NCBI RefSeq assembly: GCF_963675165.1
Contig: NC_087390.1
Location: 5,866,250-5,930,249, forward strand
Origin: Halichondria panicea
Lineage: Eukaryota > Porifera > Demospongiae > Suberitida > Halichondriidae
Direction: 5' to 3'
Length of the DNA: 64,000 bases
This document shows positions 1 to 12,152 of the stretch, piece after piece (positions within the stretch are counted from its first letter, which is position 1; every line of letters begins with the position of its first letter). The notes beneath the pieces were generated by a model, which was not told where the DNA came from, searched no databases, and saw nothing but the letters and a program-made list of their open reading frames with translations. The position numbers were made by a program, and so were the translations under genes.

Positions 1-131
1 CAACATACTTCACCGGATATTGTACGATCGTGCTTTGATGCTTTAAACAATTATAACTGACCATCACTTAAAATTACCTGGGCACAGACTGTTACATGTA
101 CAGTGTAGGTAGAATGATTGAATGACCTCAC

Positions 132-3100
132 CTATAATGTCGACGTTTGCCTTTGCAATGGAATCTTTTGTGGCCCTCTCCACATGCTTGGAGATATACA
201 GTTCACAGAGTGACATGAGCCGACTCATCACGTATCTGTTGAAGGGGAGGAGTCAATAAGGCATGTGATACACAAGCTCTGAAAATAACAAGGTCTTTAC
301 TTTAATAATAATTATACTGTATAGCGGGTTATTTTCGAAGCACTAAATTTTCGCGGATTGCCCTAACTAAAATATTTTGAGGATAGTGGTTCAAATGACC
401 ACACCCCTACAGTAAACCAATTTTTCGAGGCACTAAATTTTCGTGTTTGTGGGTCATCCTCGAAAATAACCAGCTATACGGTATTTGAGGGGTTGGATGT
501 ACAGTATACGTGCCTATAATTATACGTGCCTATAATTATACGAGCCTATAATTATACATGCCTATAATTATGTACCGTAGACCATTATACTCAAAACCAA
601 ACTCACGGGGCAACACTACTCCTAAACTCAGCAATTTCCTTCACCTGTTGGCCAGCTCCAATATTCCCATAGAGTCCCCCTCCTCAATGGGGGCGTGGTC
701 AGTGTACAGGTACTCTAGGAAACTCACAAACGTGTCCAATGGAATATCAGGGATGGATATCTGAGGAGGGAGTTGATTACTTAAATTCTATTGGAATTCG
801 AAAATAGAAATAAACGCATGGTTGCTAAGCAACTACAGTAGGGCATCTCTGTGACTCTGTGACTTGCGGGTAGAGCTAGCTTTAAGAATATAACGTACGT
901 AGAATGGAACACGAACACAAAGTGCATGCTAACAAACAGAGTCGTCTATTTGGGAGATGCTTCTTGTGTGCTGAATTCTCTGATTCTAGGAATAATAAAT
1001 TCAATTTTTCGAAAGAAGTGAGGTAATAATTAATTTTTGTGATTAGCTATCTGTCGCTATGACAACCTACCTCGTTAGCTGCACTCTCTTGGAAGGCTCC
1101 AGACAACATGGCCGACATGACCTCACATCGTGTGGTCAGTACTAGTCGATGGGCAGGGACAACCACACCCTCCACCAGGAAACACACGTCAGAGAACAAT
1201 CCCTGTGTGTGTGTGTGTGTGGGTGTGTGTGGGTGTGTGTGGGTGTGTGTGTGGGTGTGTGTAGTGTGTGGGTGGTGTGTGTGGATGTGGCAAGTCTTTG
1301 CTTTTTAAAAACACAATATTACAGATCTCTCTAAACGCTGATATATTCGGAACTCAAAATCAGTTAATTACGATAATAAGATGTGCACAAAATTTAATAA
1401 CCAGCACAAAAATGGCAAACCTTGTTGAGAAATAGTTGCTTAGTGACACTGATATTTCGATCATTCAACCACGTTATAATTTTCTGATTCAGAAACTCCT
1501 CCCCTTTACGAACATTCTCACACATGAGCTCCAACTCGGGTAAATTCAGCAGCTGAGAAATCTTGATTGTTTCGTCGAAACCTTCGCTCTCTTTGTCTAG
1601 TTCCACCACTCCAGTGTAGAGGAACGTTAGGGCACGAGATAGCGCCAGCTCTGTCACCATGGAGGGGTCAAAGGTCATCTCTGTCACCTGTTTACCGTCC
1701 GAGTCAGGTCTATAGCAAACAAAAAATTTCATCATACACATTTTTGTGTATGATTTATCGTAAAACGCACTCAAAAACTAAGAATTGATAGACAAAGTGT
1801 GTATATTATTCTCTTAATTACCTGTCTTCAATGTGGAGCATTCCCTCCAGCTGCCCCAAGTTTACCGTCTCCATGGTAACCTTCTTTAGTCGTGCCTTGT
1901 CCCACCCATCACATAGACTATCAACCTGGAGGAGGTGGGAGAGTGGACACAAAGCCATTGCTTAATTGGAACACTGTAATATACAGAGCACTCGGTACTT
2001 TACGTCTCACAACCATATACTGGTAATGATACAGTATTTGAGCCTATAGCAGCAACTACCAGAATTATACAGAGGAAAATAAGATTTGAACGTTATGACG
2101 AGACTTTAAGAACGGTATATAGTGGTGGCATGCAGTCGAACAGCAACTGGAATAAATGCTCAAAGTCTCCATAGCATGTGTTTGGACCTGTGTTAGCAGG
2201 CCACCCTCTAGAATACAGCCAGGTTAATGGGCCCCAAAGTCTCTCCATAGCATGTGTTTGGACCTGTGTTAGCAGGCCACCTCTTTATTACAGCCACTGT
2301 TGGTCTGCCCAAGAGTGACCATCATAGATGTGTGGTATCCACAGCATTTGCCGAGATACGCAGGAACTAAATAGACAAACCTCACCTTAACTTCCTGAGT
2401 CACTCCGAGCAGCTGTCTAAACAAATCTGAAGCAGATGCTAGCACATAGCGATGGGCATGATACGTCTTGCCCTCCAGTCTCAAGACCATGTCCGAATGA
2501 GATGGGTTGTTTATCGTTTTTGCCCGATCAGAGGAAAACGTTGAAATTTGGACTTTTATTGCGGGTGCTTTTTTATGGTCTGGTAGTTGAGGGGGCGGGG
2601 AGGGTCCGCTGACATTTGTTGAAAATGATTGGTCGGATGATTGGGAGCGCCTGTAAGGAAAGTTACAAGGTGACAATAATGTAAACCAGATTTGACTAAT
2701 GCAGTGAAACCTGTCTATAGTGGTCACCCTTGGGCAGACCAACAGTGGCTGTATTCTAGAGGGTGGCCTGCTAACACAGGTCTAAACACATGCTACGGAG
2801 ACTTTGAGGCCCATTACCTAGCGATACCGTTTAGGGGGTTATTTTCGAGGCACTCAATTTTTGCGAATTGGTCAAACTAAACATTCTGCGGATTTCATTT
2901 TCGAGGATAGAGGTTCAAACGACCACACCCCTAGGCGGCAGTAGAAAGGTCATTCAATACCGGAAGTAAACGAGCCACTAAACTTCTGAGGTTCGAGATC
3001 AATCCGCAAAAATAAATATAGTACCTTGCCGCTATACGGCATTATATAGAATGCTTAGGATGACCATAAGGACAATACTCCTACTATTTCACTCACTGTT

Positions 3101-4760
3101 TTCTGCCTGCCCTTGTTAGCCCTGCCCTCACACAAAAGTCCATTGCCTCATTCACACCAGCTCCTGTTAGGGCACTTGTCTCATAGTAACCCACCGCTCC
3201 TGAGGGGAAGAGGGGGGAGGTCATACGGTTATCAGATACAAATAAATGTCACTTTCATACGTAACATTGGATTAAAACGTGCGTTCTTCTAGAAACTTTA
3301 CACACATTAAATAAAGCATCTTTGAACGGCCATAACTTTGTTCTGTTGGTGATATGATTTTTTGAAAAAGTTCAGCCAGGTTAATGGGCCCAAGTCTCCA
3401 TAGCATGTGTTTGGACCTGTGTTAGCAGGCCACCCTCTATAATACAGCCAGGTTAATGGGCCCAAGTCTCCATAGCATGTGTTTGGACCTGTGTTAGCAG
3501 GCCACCCTCTATAATACAGCCAGGTTAATGGGCCCAAGTCTCCATAGCATGTGTTTGGACCTGTGTTAGCAGGTCACCCTCTATAATACAGCCAGGTTAA
3601 TGGGCCCAAGTCTCCATAGCATGTGCTTGGACCTGTGTTAGCAGGTCACCCTCTATAATACAGCCAGGTTAATGGGCCCAAGTCTCCATAGCATGTGTTT
3701 GGACCTGTGTTAGCAGGCCACCCTCTATAATACAGCCAGGTTAATGAGTCCCAAAGTCTCCATAGCATGTGTTTGGACCTGTGTTAGCAGGCCACCCTCT
3801 ATAATACAGCCAGGTTAATGGGCCCAAGTCTCCATAGCATGTGTTTGGACCTGTGTTAGCAGACCACCCTCTATAATACAGCCAGGTTAATGGGCCCAAG
3901 TCTCCATAGCATGTGTTTGGACCTGTGTTAGCAGGCCACCCTCTATAATACAGCCAGGTTAATGGGCCCAAGTCTCCATAGCATGTGTTTGGACCTGTGT
4001 TAGCAGGCCACCCTCTATAATACAGCCAGGTTAATGGGCCCAAGTCTCCATAGCATGTGTTTGGACCTGTGTTAGCAGGCCACCCTCTACAATACAGCCA
4101 CTGTTGGTCTGCCCAAGGGTGACCACTAGAGACAGGGTTTCACTCTAGCAGAAATACGGAAGAATTCCTCACCAAGATCTTTTGCCAGTTGCAGAGCATC
4201 TTCGCGGGGGACCTCAGTGTAGTCACCATTGACCTCTTGACCTCTGAGGTCACACTTGAGCCCCAGTAGCAGCACAGGTGTGTTCGGACAAAAGTGACGA
4301 ACTTCAGGTATCCACTTCTCTTTGATGTTTGCAAATGAAATTGGATATTTTATGGAAAATGCAACAAGTAAAATGTCCGTCTGGGGATAGGAAAGTGGGC
4401 GGAGCCTATCATAGTCTTCTCCACCAACTGTAGAGAATTAGCGTATGTAATAAACCAGCAGATGTGTTTCAAGTGTCGAGAGAGAAAAATTTACACATCC
4501 ATAACTTCACAGTATTTGCTCAAACAGAATCAATATCATAATATATAATTACAAGTGCAAACGACAATCAGGTACGTACCTGTATCAAATGGCACCACTG
4601 TGACTGGTTTTCCGTCGACCATAATTAGAGAATAATAGCTTTCAAACAAAGTGGGGATGTATTCACTGGGGAATGAATTGGTCATCCATTGTATAAGAAA
4701 ACATGTTTTACCCACTGCACCATCTCCAACTATGACCACCTTCAGTTGCATGTGTGACAT
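132..4760 (-). CDS. RhoBTB-like gene 1 (class A), 3' end off the window
   Basis: Exons on the minus strand: 4580-4760, 4173-4427, 3097-3199, 2386-2650, 1822-1925, 1421-1709, 1071-1202, 645-760, 132-235. All have GT-AG borders and compatible phases. Exons 10 and 11 lie left of base 1, and bases 1-131 are intron 9. The product matches gene 2: P-loop GDGAVGKT, switch [11 protein letters not shown]3 reading [11 protein letters not shown]4 LKCD, then the BTB domains. It differs from gene 2 in a Met for Arg after FLIQW, Val for Ala in G3, and a shortened pyrimidine tract before exon 9. The 72-bp array in intron 2 has about 10 units. No break was seen in the nine visible exons. The start is the first ATG of the MSHM frame; a second ATG follows three codons on. 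Confidence 0.85.
314..483. mobile_element. MITE family M1 (TACNGTATAGCGGG ends), gene 1 intron 8
   Basis: Inverted ends ACTGTATAGCGGGTTATTTTCG and CGAAAATAACCAGCTATACGGT, with an internal repeat of GGCACTAAATTTTCG. The orthologous copy is present in intron 8 of every gene: about 6484-6653, 13579-13747, 20605-20842, 26310-26478, 32870-33108, 38468-38653 and 44107-44275. Copies in genes 4 and 6 are longer because an internal segment around GAGGTTCAAATGACCACACC is tandemly repeated. Confidence 0.8.
2825..3042. mobile_element. Second M1-like MITE, gene 1 intron 3
   Basis: Starts TACCGTTTAGGGGGTTATTTTCG and ends GCCGCTATACGGCA, with the same GAGGCACTCAATTTTTGCG body as family M1. Equivalent copies lie in intron 3 of all other array genes (for example about 8960-9185 and 23285-23490). 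Confidence 0.7.
3373..4099. repeat. 72-bp minisatellite, gene 1 intron 2 (about 10 units)
   Basis: Units begin CAGCCAGGTTAATGGGCCCA and end with CCACCCTCTATAATA; spacing of 72 bp was checked between successive CAGCC starts. Some units carry GAGTCCCAAAG or GGTCACC variants. The array ends in a segment (4099-4142) reading GGTGACCACTAGAGACAGGG that resembles the end of a CAGTGAAACCTGTC-type transposon. Confidence 0.92.
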
Positions 4761-4909
4761 CTTCGAGAAAAAGAGATAGATCAGAACAGCGAAGTCATGA
4801 AAGTGTAAATACGGTAAAGGTCGACTGGTAAAGGGGTCTGTACATGTACAAGGTACAAGATCAGAACACCAATGTACCAGGAAATCATTTTATGTTTGTG
4901 GTTGAGATA

Positions 4910-4917
4910 TGACGTCA
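4910..4917. promoter_or_regulatory. CRE-type palindrome TGACGTCA upstream of gene 1
   Basis: Perfect 8-bp CREB/ATF consensus about 150 bp upstream of the gene 1 ATG, in the 298-bp spacer between genes 2 and 1. Confidence 0.55.
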
Positions 4918-5058
4918 CTACATTCCAAGCCTATGATAATTAATTAATATTCAGTGAAAATATTCAGTGAAAAGTGATGGAATAAAAATCAATGGCACAA
5001 AAGTGCATGCTAACACGAACAGAGTAACAGTTTCCGTCTAGTTGATCTACTTGAACAG

Positions 5059-8000
5059 TCAGGAGAGTCCTCGTCTCTTATGGCTCTTGACAGCTGCTCC
5101 ATCTTCTGATGTCCTGGGGGGGTCATCTGTAGTAGCGAGGGGATTGTCATGCATGGTGGGAGGTATATAGTACAGTGTCTACCCCCTGGGCAGATCATGG
5201 CCATGCAACAGTGGCTGCAATAAAGAGGGTCCAAACACATGCTATGGAGAGTCTGGGATCCATTAACCTGGCTGTATTATAGAGGGTGGCCTGCTTATAA
5301 GTTATAGTTATAACGTGGGCACGAGGGCTGAGTGCAATATATGCCATGCATCTCAAGGGCATAGCAACATAACACTGTCTTAGTAACACAATTAATAAAT
5401 AGAACTGCACAAAATGACAGAGACAACGCTATAGACACATCTGCATTTGCAGCGTATACGATTTGCATGCATGGACCAACGAATGGCTTATAGCCTCACC
5501 TCACTATAAAACGGCCCCATTCCACTACTGCTGCAAAACTCCACCGTCAGTACTCGACCAGCCCTCCTATATATATGTACGGTCTACCCTCACAACCAAG
5601 CCAAAGAAGCTCGCCTCTACACTGCTGTAAACAGCTCAAGCCCCCAGTAAAAAAAGCCGCTTCCATAGATGCTTATAGTATTATGGTGAAGCAGAATTAA
5701 AGGACTTATCTAAGCCATGCATCATGCACGAGGACTAGACTAGGAACACAGAATCTTCCACAAAATAAACCTTGGACAATTTTAAAACCTGCATGGTTGC
5801 ACTTTGATACTCGTATTTCTCATCATGCTATTTAATTATGTCAGTCTGACTATAAACCACACCTACCTGACTCCTCCCCCTCAGTATCGAGGTACTTGGC
5901 CTTATACTCATTCATAGCGGCCTCGTAAGGTGGCCATCGATGCTCCTCCACATAAGAGAGGTTGTCTTGGTCCAATTGCAGGAATTGTTCATTTTCCTCA
6001 AAATCAGCATAATTGCTTGATATGAAGTGGAGGCACCAAGTGCTGAGCTGAGACGCGTTGTGCAGCTGTGAGGAGAGCAGGATTCCTGTGTGTGTGTGTG
6101 GGGGGAGTGGGCGTTGGAAATGTGTGGAGTGGGTGTTGGGTGGGTGTGTGTGTGTGGGGAGTGGGCGTTATATTTGGCTGGCAACATATTTGTATGATCG
6201 TGCTTTGATGCTTTAAACAATTATAACTGACCATCACTTAAAATTATTTGGGCACAGACTGTTACATGTAGGTAGAATGATTGAATGACCTCACCTATAA
6301 TGTCGACGTTTGCCTTTGAAATAGAATCTTTAGTAGCCCTCTCCACATGCTTGGAGATATACAGTTCACAGAGTGACATGAGCCGACTCATCACGTACCT
6401 GTTGTGAGGGAGAGGGGAGGAGTCAATAAGGCATGTGATACACAAGCTCTGAAAATAACAAGGTCTTTACTTTAATAATAATTATACTGTATAGCGGGTT
6501 ATTTTCGAAGCACTAAATTTTCGTGGATTGCCCTAACTAAAATATTTTGAGGATAGTGGTTCAAATAACCACACCCCTACAGTAAACCAATTTTTCAAGG
6601 CACTAAATTTTCGTGTTTCTGGGTCATCCTCGAAAATAACCAGCTATACGGTATTTGAGGAGTTGGATGTACAGTATACGTGCCTATAATTATACGTGCC
6701 TATAATTATACGTGCCTATAATTATGCACCGTAGACCATTATACTCAAAACCAAACTCACGGCAACACTCCTAAACTCAACAATTTCCTTCACCTGTTGG
6801 CCAGCTCCAATATTCCCATAGAGTCCCCCTCCTCAATGGGGGCGTGGTCAGTGTACAGGTACTCTAGGAAACTCACAAACGTGTCCAATGGAATATCAGG
6901 GATGGATATCTGAGGAGGGAGTTGATTACTTAAATTCTATTGGAATTCGAAAATAGAAATAAACGCATGGTTGCTAAGCAACTACAGTAGGGCATCTCTG
7001 TGACACTGTGACTTGCGGGTAGAGCTAGCTTTAAGAATATAACGTATGTAGAATGGAACATGAACACAAAGTACATGCTAACAAACAGAGTCGTCTATTT
7101 GGGAGATGCTTCTTGTGTGCTGAATTCTCTGATTCTAGGAATAATAAATTCAATTTTTCGAAAGAAGTGAGGTAATAATTAATTTTTGTGATTAGCTATC
7201 TGTCGCTATGACAACCTACCTCGTTAGCTGCACTCTCTTGGAAGGCTCCAGACAACATGGCCGACATGACCTCACATCGTGTGGTCAGTACTAGTCGATG
7301 GGCGGGGACAACCACACCCTCCACCAGGAAACACACGTCAGAGAACAATCCCTGTGTGTGTGGGTGGGTGTGTGTGTGGGTGTGTGTGTGTGTGTGGGTG
7401 TGTGGTGGTGATAAAACATACGTCTTTGCTTCTATCGAGCAATGTATTTTAAATGGATCTCCCTAAAGATGATATATCTGGACTCAAAAATCAGTTAATC
7501 ATGATAGTAAGATGCACAGGCAAGTACGAGATAACCAGCACAAAAATGGCATACCTTGTTGAGAAATAGTTGCTTAGTGACACTGGCATGTCGATCATTC
7601 AACCACGTTATAATTTTCTGATTAAGAAACTCCTCCCCTTTACGAGCATTCTCACACATGAGCTCCAACTCGGGTAAATTCAGCAGCTGAGAAATCTTGA
7701 TTGTTTCGTCGAAACCTTCGCTCTCTTTGTCTAGTTCCACCACTCCAGTGTAGAGGAACGTTAGGGCACGAGATAGCGCCAGCTCTGTCACCATGGAGGG
7801 GTCAAAGGTCATCTCTGTCACCTGTTTACCGTCCGAGTCAGGTCTATAGCAAACAAAAAATTTCATCATACACATTTTTGTAGAAAAATTTATCGTAAAA
7901 CGCACTCAAAAACTAAGAATTGATAGACAAAGTGTGTACATTATTCTCTTAATTACCTGTCTTCAATGTGGAGCATTCCCTCCAGCTGCCCCAAGTTTAC

Positions 8001-11000
8001 CGTCTCCATGGTAACCTTCTTTAGTCGTGCCTTGTCCCACCCATCACATAGACTATCAACCTGGAGGAGGTGGGAGAGTGGACACAAAGCCATTGCTTAA
8101 TTGGAACACTGTAATATACAGAGCACTCGGTACTTTACGTCTCACAACCATATACTGGTAATGATACAGTATTTGAGCCTATAGCAGCAACTACCAGAAT
8201 TATACAGAGGAAAATAAGATTTGAACGTTATGACGAGACTTTAAGAACGGTATATAGTGGTGGCATGCAGTCGAACAGCAACTGGAATAAATGCTCAAAG
8301 TCTCCATAGCATGTGTTTGGACCTGTGTTAGCAGGCCACCCTCTAGAATACAGCCAGGTTAATGGGCCCCAAAGTCTCTCCATAGCATGTGTTTGGACCT
8401 GTGTTAGCAGGCCACCTCTTTATTACAGCCACTGTTGGTCTGCCCAAGAGTGACCATCATAGATGTGTGGTATCCACAGCATTTGCCGAGATACGCAGGA
8501 ACTAAATAGACAAACCTCACCTTAACTTCCTGAGTCACTCCGAGCAGCTGTCTAAACAAATCTGAAGCAGATGCTAGCACATAGCGATGGGCATGATACG
8601 TCTTGCCCTCCAGTCTCAAGACCATGTCCGAATGAGATGGGTTGTTTATCGTTTTTGCCCGATCAGAGGAAAACGTTGAAATTTGGACTTTTATTGCTGG
8701 TGCTTTTTTATGGTCTGGTAGTTGAGGGGGCGGGGAGGGTCTGCTGACATTTGTTGAAAATGATTGGTCGGATGATTGGGAGCGCCTGTAAGGAAAGTTA
8801 CAAGGTGACAATAATGTAAACCAGATTTGACTAATGCAGTGAAACCTGTCTATAGTGGTCACCCTTGGGCAGACCAACAGTGGCTGTATTCTAGAGGGTG
8901 GCCTGCTAACACAGGTCCAAACACATGCTACGGAGACTTTGAGGCCCATTACCTAGCGATACCGTTTAGGGGGTTATTTTCGAGGCACTCAATTTTTGCG
9001 AATTGGTCAAACTAAACATTCTGCGGATTTCATTTTCGAGGATAGAGGTTCAAACGACCACACCCCTAGGCGGCAGTAGAAAGGTCATTCAATACCGGAC
9101 GTAAACGAGCCACTAAACTTCTGAGGTTCGAGGTCAATCCGCAAAAATAAATATAGTGCCTTGAAAACAACCCGCTATACGGCATTATATAGAATGCTTA
9201 GGATGACCATAAGGACAATACTCCTACTATTTCACTCACTGTTTTCTGCCTGCCCTTGTTAGCCCTGCCCTCACACAAAAGTCCATTGCCTCATTCACAC
9301 CAGCTCCTGTTAGGGCACTTGTCTCATAGTAACCCACCGCTCCTGAGGGGAAGAGGGGGGAGGTCATACGGTTATCAGATACAAATAAATGTCACTTTCA
9401 TACGTAACATTGGATTAAAACGTGCGTTCTTCTAGAAACTTTACACACATTAAATAAAGCATCTTTGAACGGCCATAACTTTGTTCTGTTGGTGATATGA
9501 TTTTTTGAAAAAGTTCAGCCAGGTTAATGGGCCCAAGTCTCCATAGCATGTGTTTGGACCTGTGTTAGCAGGCCACCCTCTATAATACAGCCAGGTTAAT
9601 GGGCCCAAGTCTCCATAGCATGTGTTTGGACCTGTGTTAGCAGGCCACCCTCTATAATACAGCCAGGTTAATGGGCCCAAGTCTCCATAGCATGTGTTTG
9701 GACCTGTGTTAGCAGGTCACCCTCTATAATACAGCCAGGTTAATGGGCCCAAGTCTCCATAGCATGTGTTTGGACCTGTGTTAGCAGGTCACCCTCTATA
9801 ATACAGCCAGGTTAATGGGCCCAAGTCTCCATAGCATGTGTTTGGACCTGTGTTAGCAGGCCACCCTCTATAATACAGCCAGGTTAATGTCCCAAAGTCT
9901 CCATAGCATGTGTTTGGACCTGTGTTAGCAGGCCACCCTCTATAATACAGCCAGGTTAATGGGCCCAAGTCTCCATAGCATGTGTTTGGACCTGTGTTAG
10001 CAGGTCACCCTCTATAATACAGCCAGGTTAATGGGCCCAAGTCTCCATAGCATGTGTTTGGACCTGTGTTAGCAGGCCACCCTCTATAATACAGCCAGGT
10101 TAATGAGTCCCAAAGTCTCCATAGCATGTGTTTGGACCTGTGTTAGCAGGCCACCCTCTATAATACAGCCAGGTTAATGGGCCTCAAAGTTTCCATAGCA
10201 TGTGTTTGGACCTGTGTTAGCAGGTCACCCTCTATAATACAGCCAGGTTAATGGGCCCAAGTCTCCATAGCATGTGTTTGGACCTGTGTTAGCAGGCCAC
10301 CCTCTATAATACAGCCAGGTTAATGGGCCCAAGTCTCCATAGCATGTGTTTGGACCTGTGTTAGCAGGTCACCCTCTATAATACAGCCAGGTTAATGGGC
10401 CCAAGTCTCCATAGCATGTGTTTGGACCTGTGTTAGCAGGCCACCCTCTATAATACAGCCAGGTTAATGGGCCCAAGTCTCCATAGCATGTGTTTGGACC
10501 TGTGTTAGCAGGCCACCCTCTATAATACAGCCAGGTTAATGAGTCCCAAAGTCTCCATAGCATGTGTTTGGACCTGTGTTAGCAGGCCACCCTCTATAAT
10601 ACAGCCAGGTTAATGGGCCTCAAAGTTTCCATAGCATGTGTTTGGACCTGTGTTAGCAGGTCACCCTCTATAATACAGCCAGGTTAATGGGCCCAAGTCT
10701 CCATAGCATGTGTTTGGACCTGTGTTAGCAGGCCACCCTCTATAATACAGCCAGGTTAATGGGCCCAAGTCTCCATAGCATGTGTTTGGACCTGTGTTAG
10801 CAGGTCACCCTCTATAATACAGCCAGGTTAATGGGCCCAAGTCTCCATAGCATGTGTTTGGACCTGTGTTAGCAGGCCACCCTCTATAATACAGCCAGGT
10901 TAATGGGCCCAAGTCTCCATAGCATGTGTTTGGACCTGTGTTAGCAGGTCACCCTCTATAATACAGCCAGGTTAATGGGCCCAAGTCTCCATAGCATGTG

Positions 11001-11845
11001 TTTGGACCTGTGTTAGCAGACCACCCTCTATAATACAGCCAGATTAATGGGCCCAAGTCTCCATAGCATGTGTTTGGACCTGTGTTAGCAGGCCACCCTC
11101 TATAATACAGCCAGGTTAATGGGCCCAAGTCTCCATAGCATGTGTTTGGACCTGTGTTAGCAGGCCACCCTCTACAATACAGCCACTGTTGGTCTGCCCA
11201 AGGGTGACCACTATAGACAGGGTTTCACTCTAGCAGAAATACGGAAGAATTCCTCACCAAGATCTTTTGCCAGTTGCAGAGCATCTTCGCGGGGGACCTC
11301 AGTGTAGTCACCATTGACCTCTTGACCTCTGAGGTCACACTTGAGCCCCAGTAGCAGCACAGGTGTGTTCGGACAAAAGTGACGAACTTCAGGTATCCAC
11401 TTCTCTTTGATGTTTGCAAATGAAATTGGATATTTTATGGAAAATGCAACAAGTAAAATGTCCGTCTGGGGATAGGAAAGTGGGCGGAGCCTATCATAGT
11501 CTTCTCCACCAGCTGTAGAGAATTAGCGTATGTAATAAACCAGCAGATGTGTTTCAAGTGTCGAGAGAGAAAAATTTACACATCCATAACTTCACAGTAT
11601 TTGCTCAAACAGAATCAATATCATAATATATAATTACAAGTGCAAACGACAATCAGGTACGTACCTGTATCAAATGGCACCACTGTGACTGGTTTTCCGT
11701 CGACCATAATTAGAGAATAATAGCTTTCAAACAAAGTGGGGATGTATTCACTGGGGAATGAATTGGTCCTCCATTGTATAAGAAAACATGTTTTACCCAC
11801 TGCACCATCTCCAACTATGACCACCTTCAGTTGCATGTGTGACAT
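5059..11845 (-). CDS. RhoBTB-like gene 2 (class A), Rac-like GTPase with two BTB domains
   Basis: Exons: 11665-11845, 11258-11512, 9240-9342, 8521-8785, 7957-8060, 7555-7843, 7220-7351, 6794-6909, 6295-6398, 5867-6085, 5059-5126; 611 residues joined. Residues 1-180 are a Rac-like G domain: P-loop 12-19, switch [10 protein letters not shown] 34-42, MVDGKPV before G3, [10 protein letters not shown] from 59, G4 LKCD 117-120, G5 TSAL near 153. A Pro-rich linker leads to BTB1 (from [10 protein letters not shown], about 231), which is split by an insertion, as is typical of RhoBTB. BTB2 begins at GLFSDVCF (about 400). The RhoBTB C-terminal region follows (EEHRWPP in exon 10). The protein ends in basic KSHKRRGLS with no CAAX box. 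RhoBTB proteins are known CUL3 adaptors and usually lack prenylation; by analogy this is a cytosolic or vesicle-associated adaptor. Gly63 replaces Rac Gln61, so hydrolysis is probably impaired. Length fits the family (about 600-700). Confidence 0.88.
5296..5845. mobile_element. Dispersed ~550-bp element, gene 2 intron 10
   Basis: The segment from the TAACGTGGGCACGAGGGCTG end through CACAACCAAGCCAAAGAAGC to CCTGCATGGTTGCACTTTG recurs inverted in the DNAJ-like gene (about 56720-57430). Copies sit in intron 10 of each array gene: starts near 12390, 19490, 25160, 31755, 37280 and 42965. Those in genes 4 and 6 lack the last part. No protein coding capacity was recognised. Confidence 0.65.
9516..11182. 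repeat. 72-bp minisatellite, gene 2 intron 2 (about 23 units)
   Basis: Same unit as in gene 1. The array shows a higher-order pattern: a block ending in a GAGTCCCAAAG unit followed by a GGGCCTCAAAGTTT unit occurs twice (near 10100-10200 and 10530-10630), pointing to internal block duplication. It fills most of intron 2. Confidence 0.92.
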
Positions 11846-12003
11846 CTTCGAGAAAAAGAGATCGATCAGAACAGCGAAGTCATGAAAGTGTAAATACGGT
11901 AAAGGTCGACTGGTAAAGGGGTCTCTACAATCATGTAATGTACAAGGTACAAGATCAGAACACCAATGTACCAGGAAATCATTTTATGTTTGTGGTTGAG
12001 ATA

Positions 12004-12011
12004 TGACGTCA
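12004..12011. promoter_or_regulatory. CRE-type palindrome upstream of gene 2
   Basis: Perfect TGACGTCA about 159 bp upstream of the gene 2 ATG, in the 307-bp spacer behind gene 3. Confidence 0.55.
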
Positions 12012-12152
12012 CTACATTCCAAGCCTATGATAATTAATTAATATTCAGTGAAAATATTCAGTGAAAAGTGATGGAATAAAAATCAATGGCACAAAAGTGC
12101 ATGCTAACACGAACAGAGTAACAGTTTCCGTCTAGTTGATCTACTTGAACAG

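Noticed and set aside
3307-4043. Open frames of 24-residue repeats ([21 protein letters not shown])
   Set aside because: 72 is a multiple of three, so a stop-free unit gives a long open frame by chance. The array is intronic and the unit matches dispersed non-coding elements.
5912-6237. His/Thr/Pro-rich open frames over CA tracts
   Set aside because: They are the translated (CA)n acceptor tracts running into exon 10 in other frames.
7701-7883. Plus-strand frames such as those opposite RhoBTB exon 6
   Set aside because: They are antisense shadows of a conserved exon, repeated in each copy only because the exon is repeated.
9516-11182. 72-bp direct repeats as a CRISPR-like array
   Set aside because: The repeats are directly adjacent without unique spacers, lie in an animal intron, and no cas genes are present. 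They are a minisatellite.
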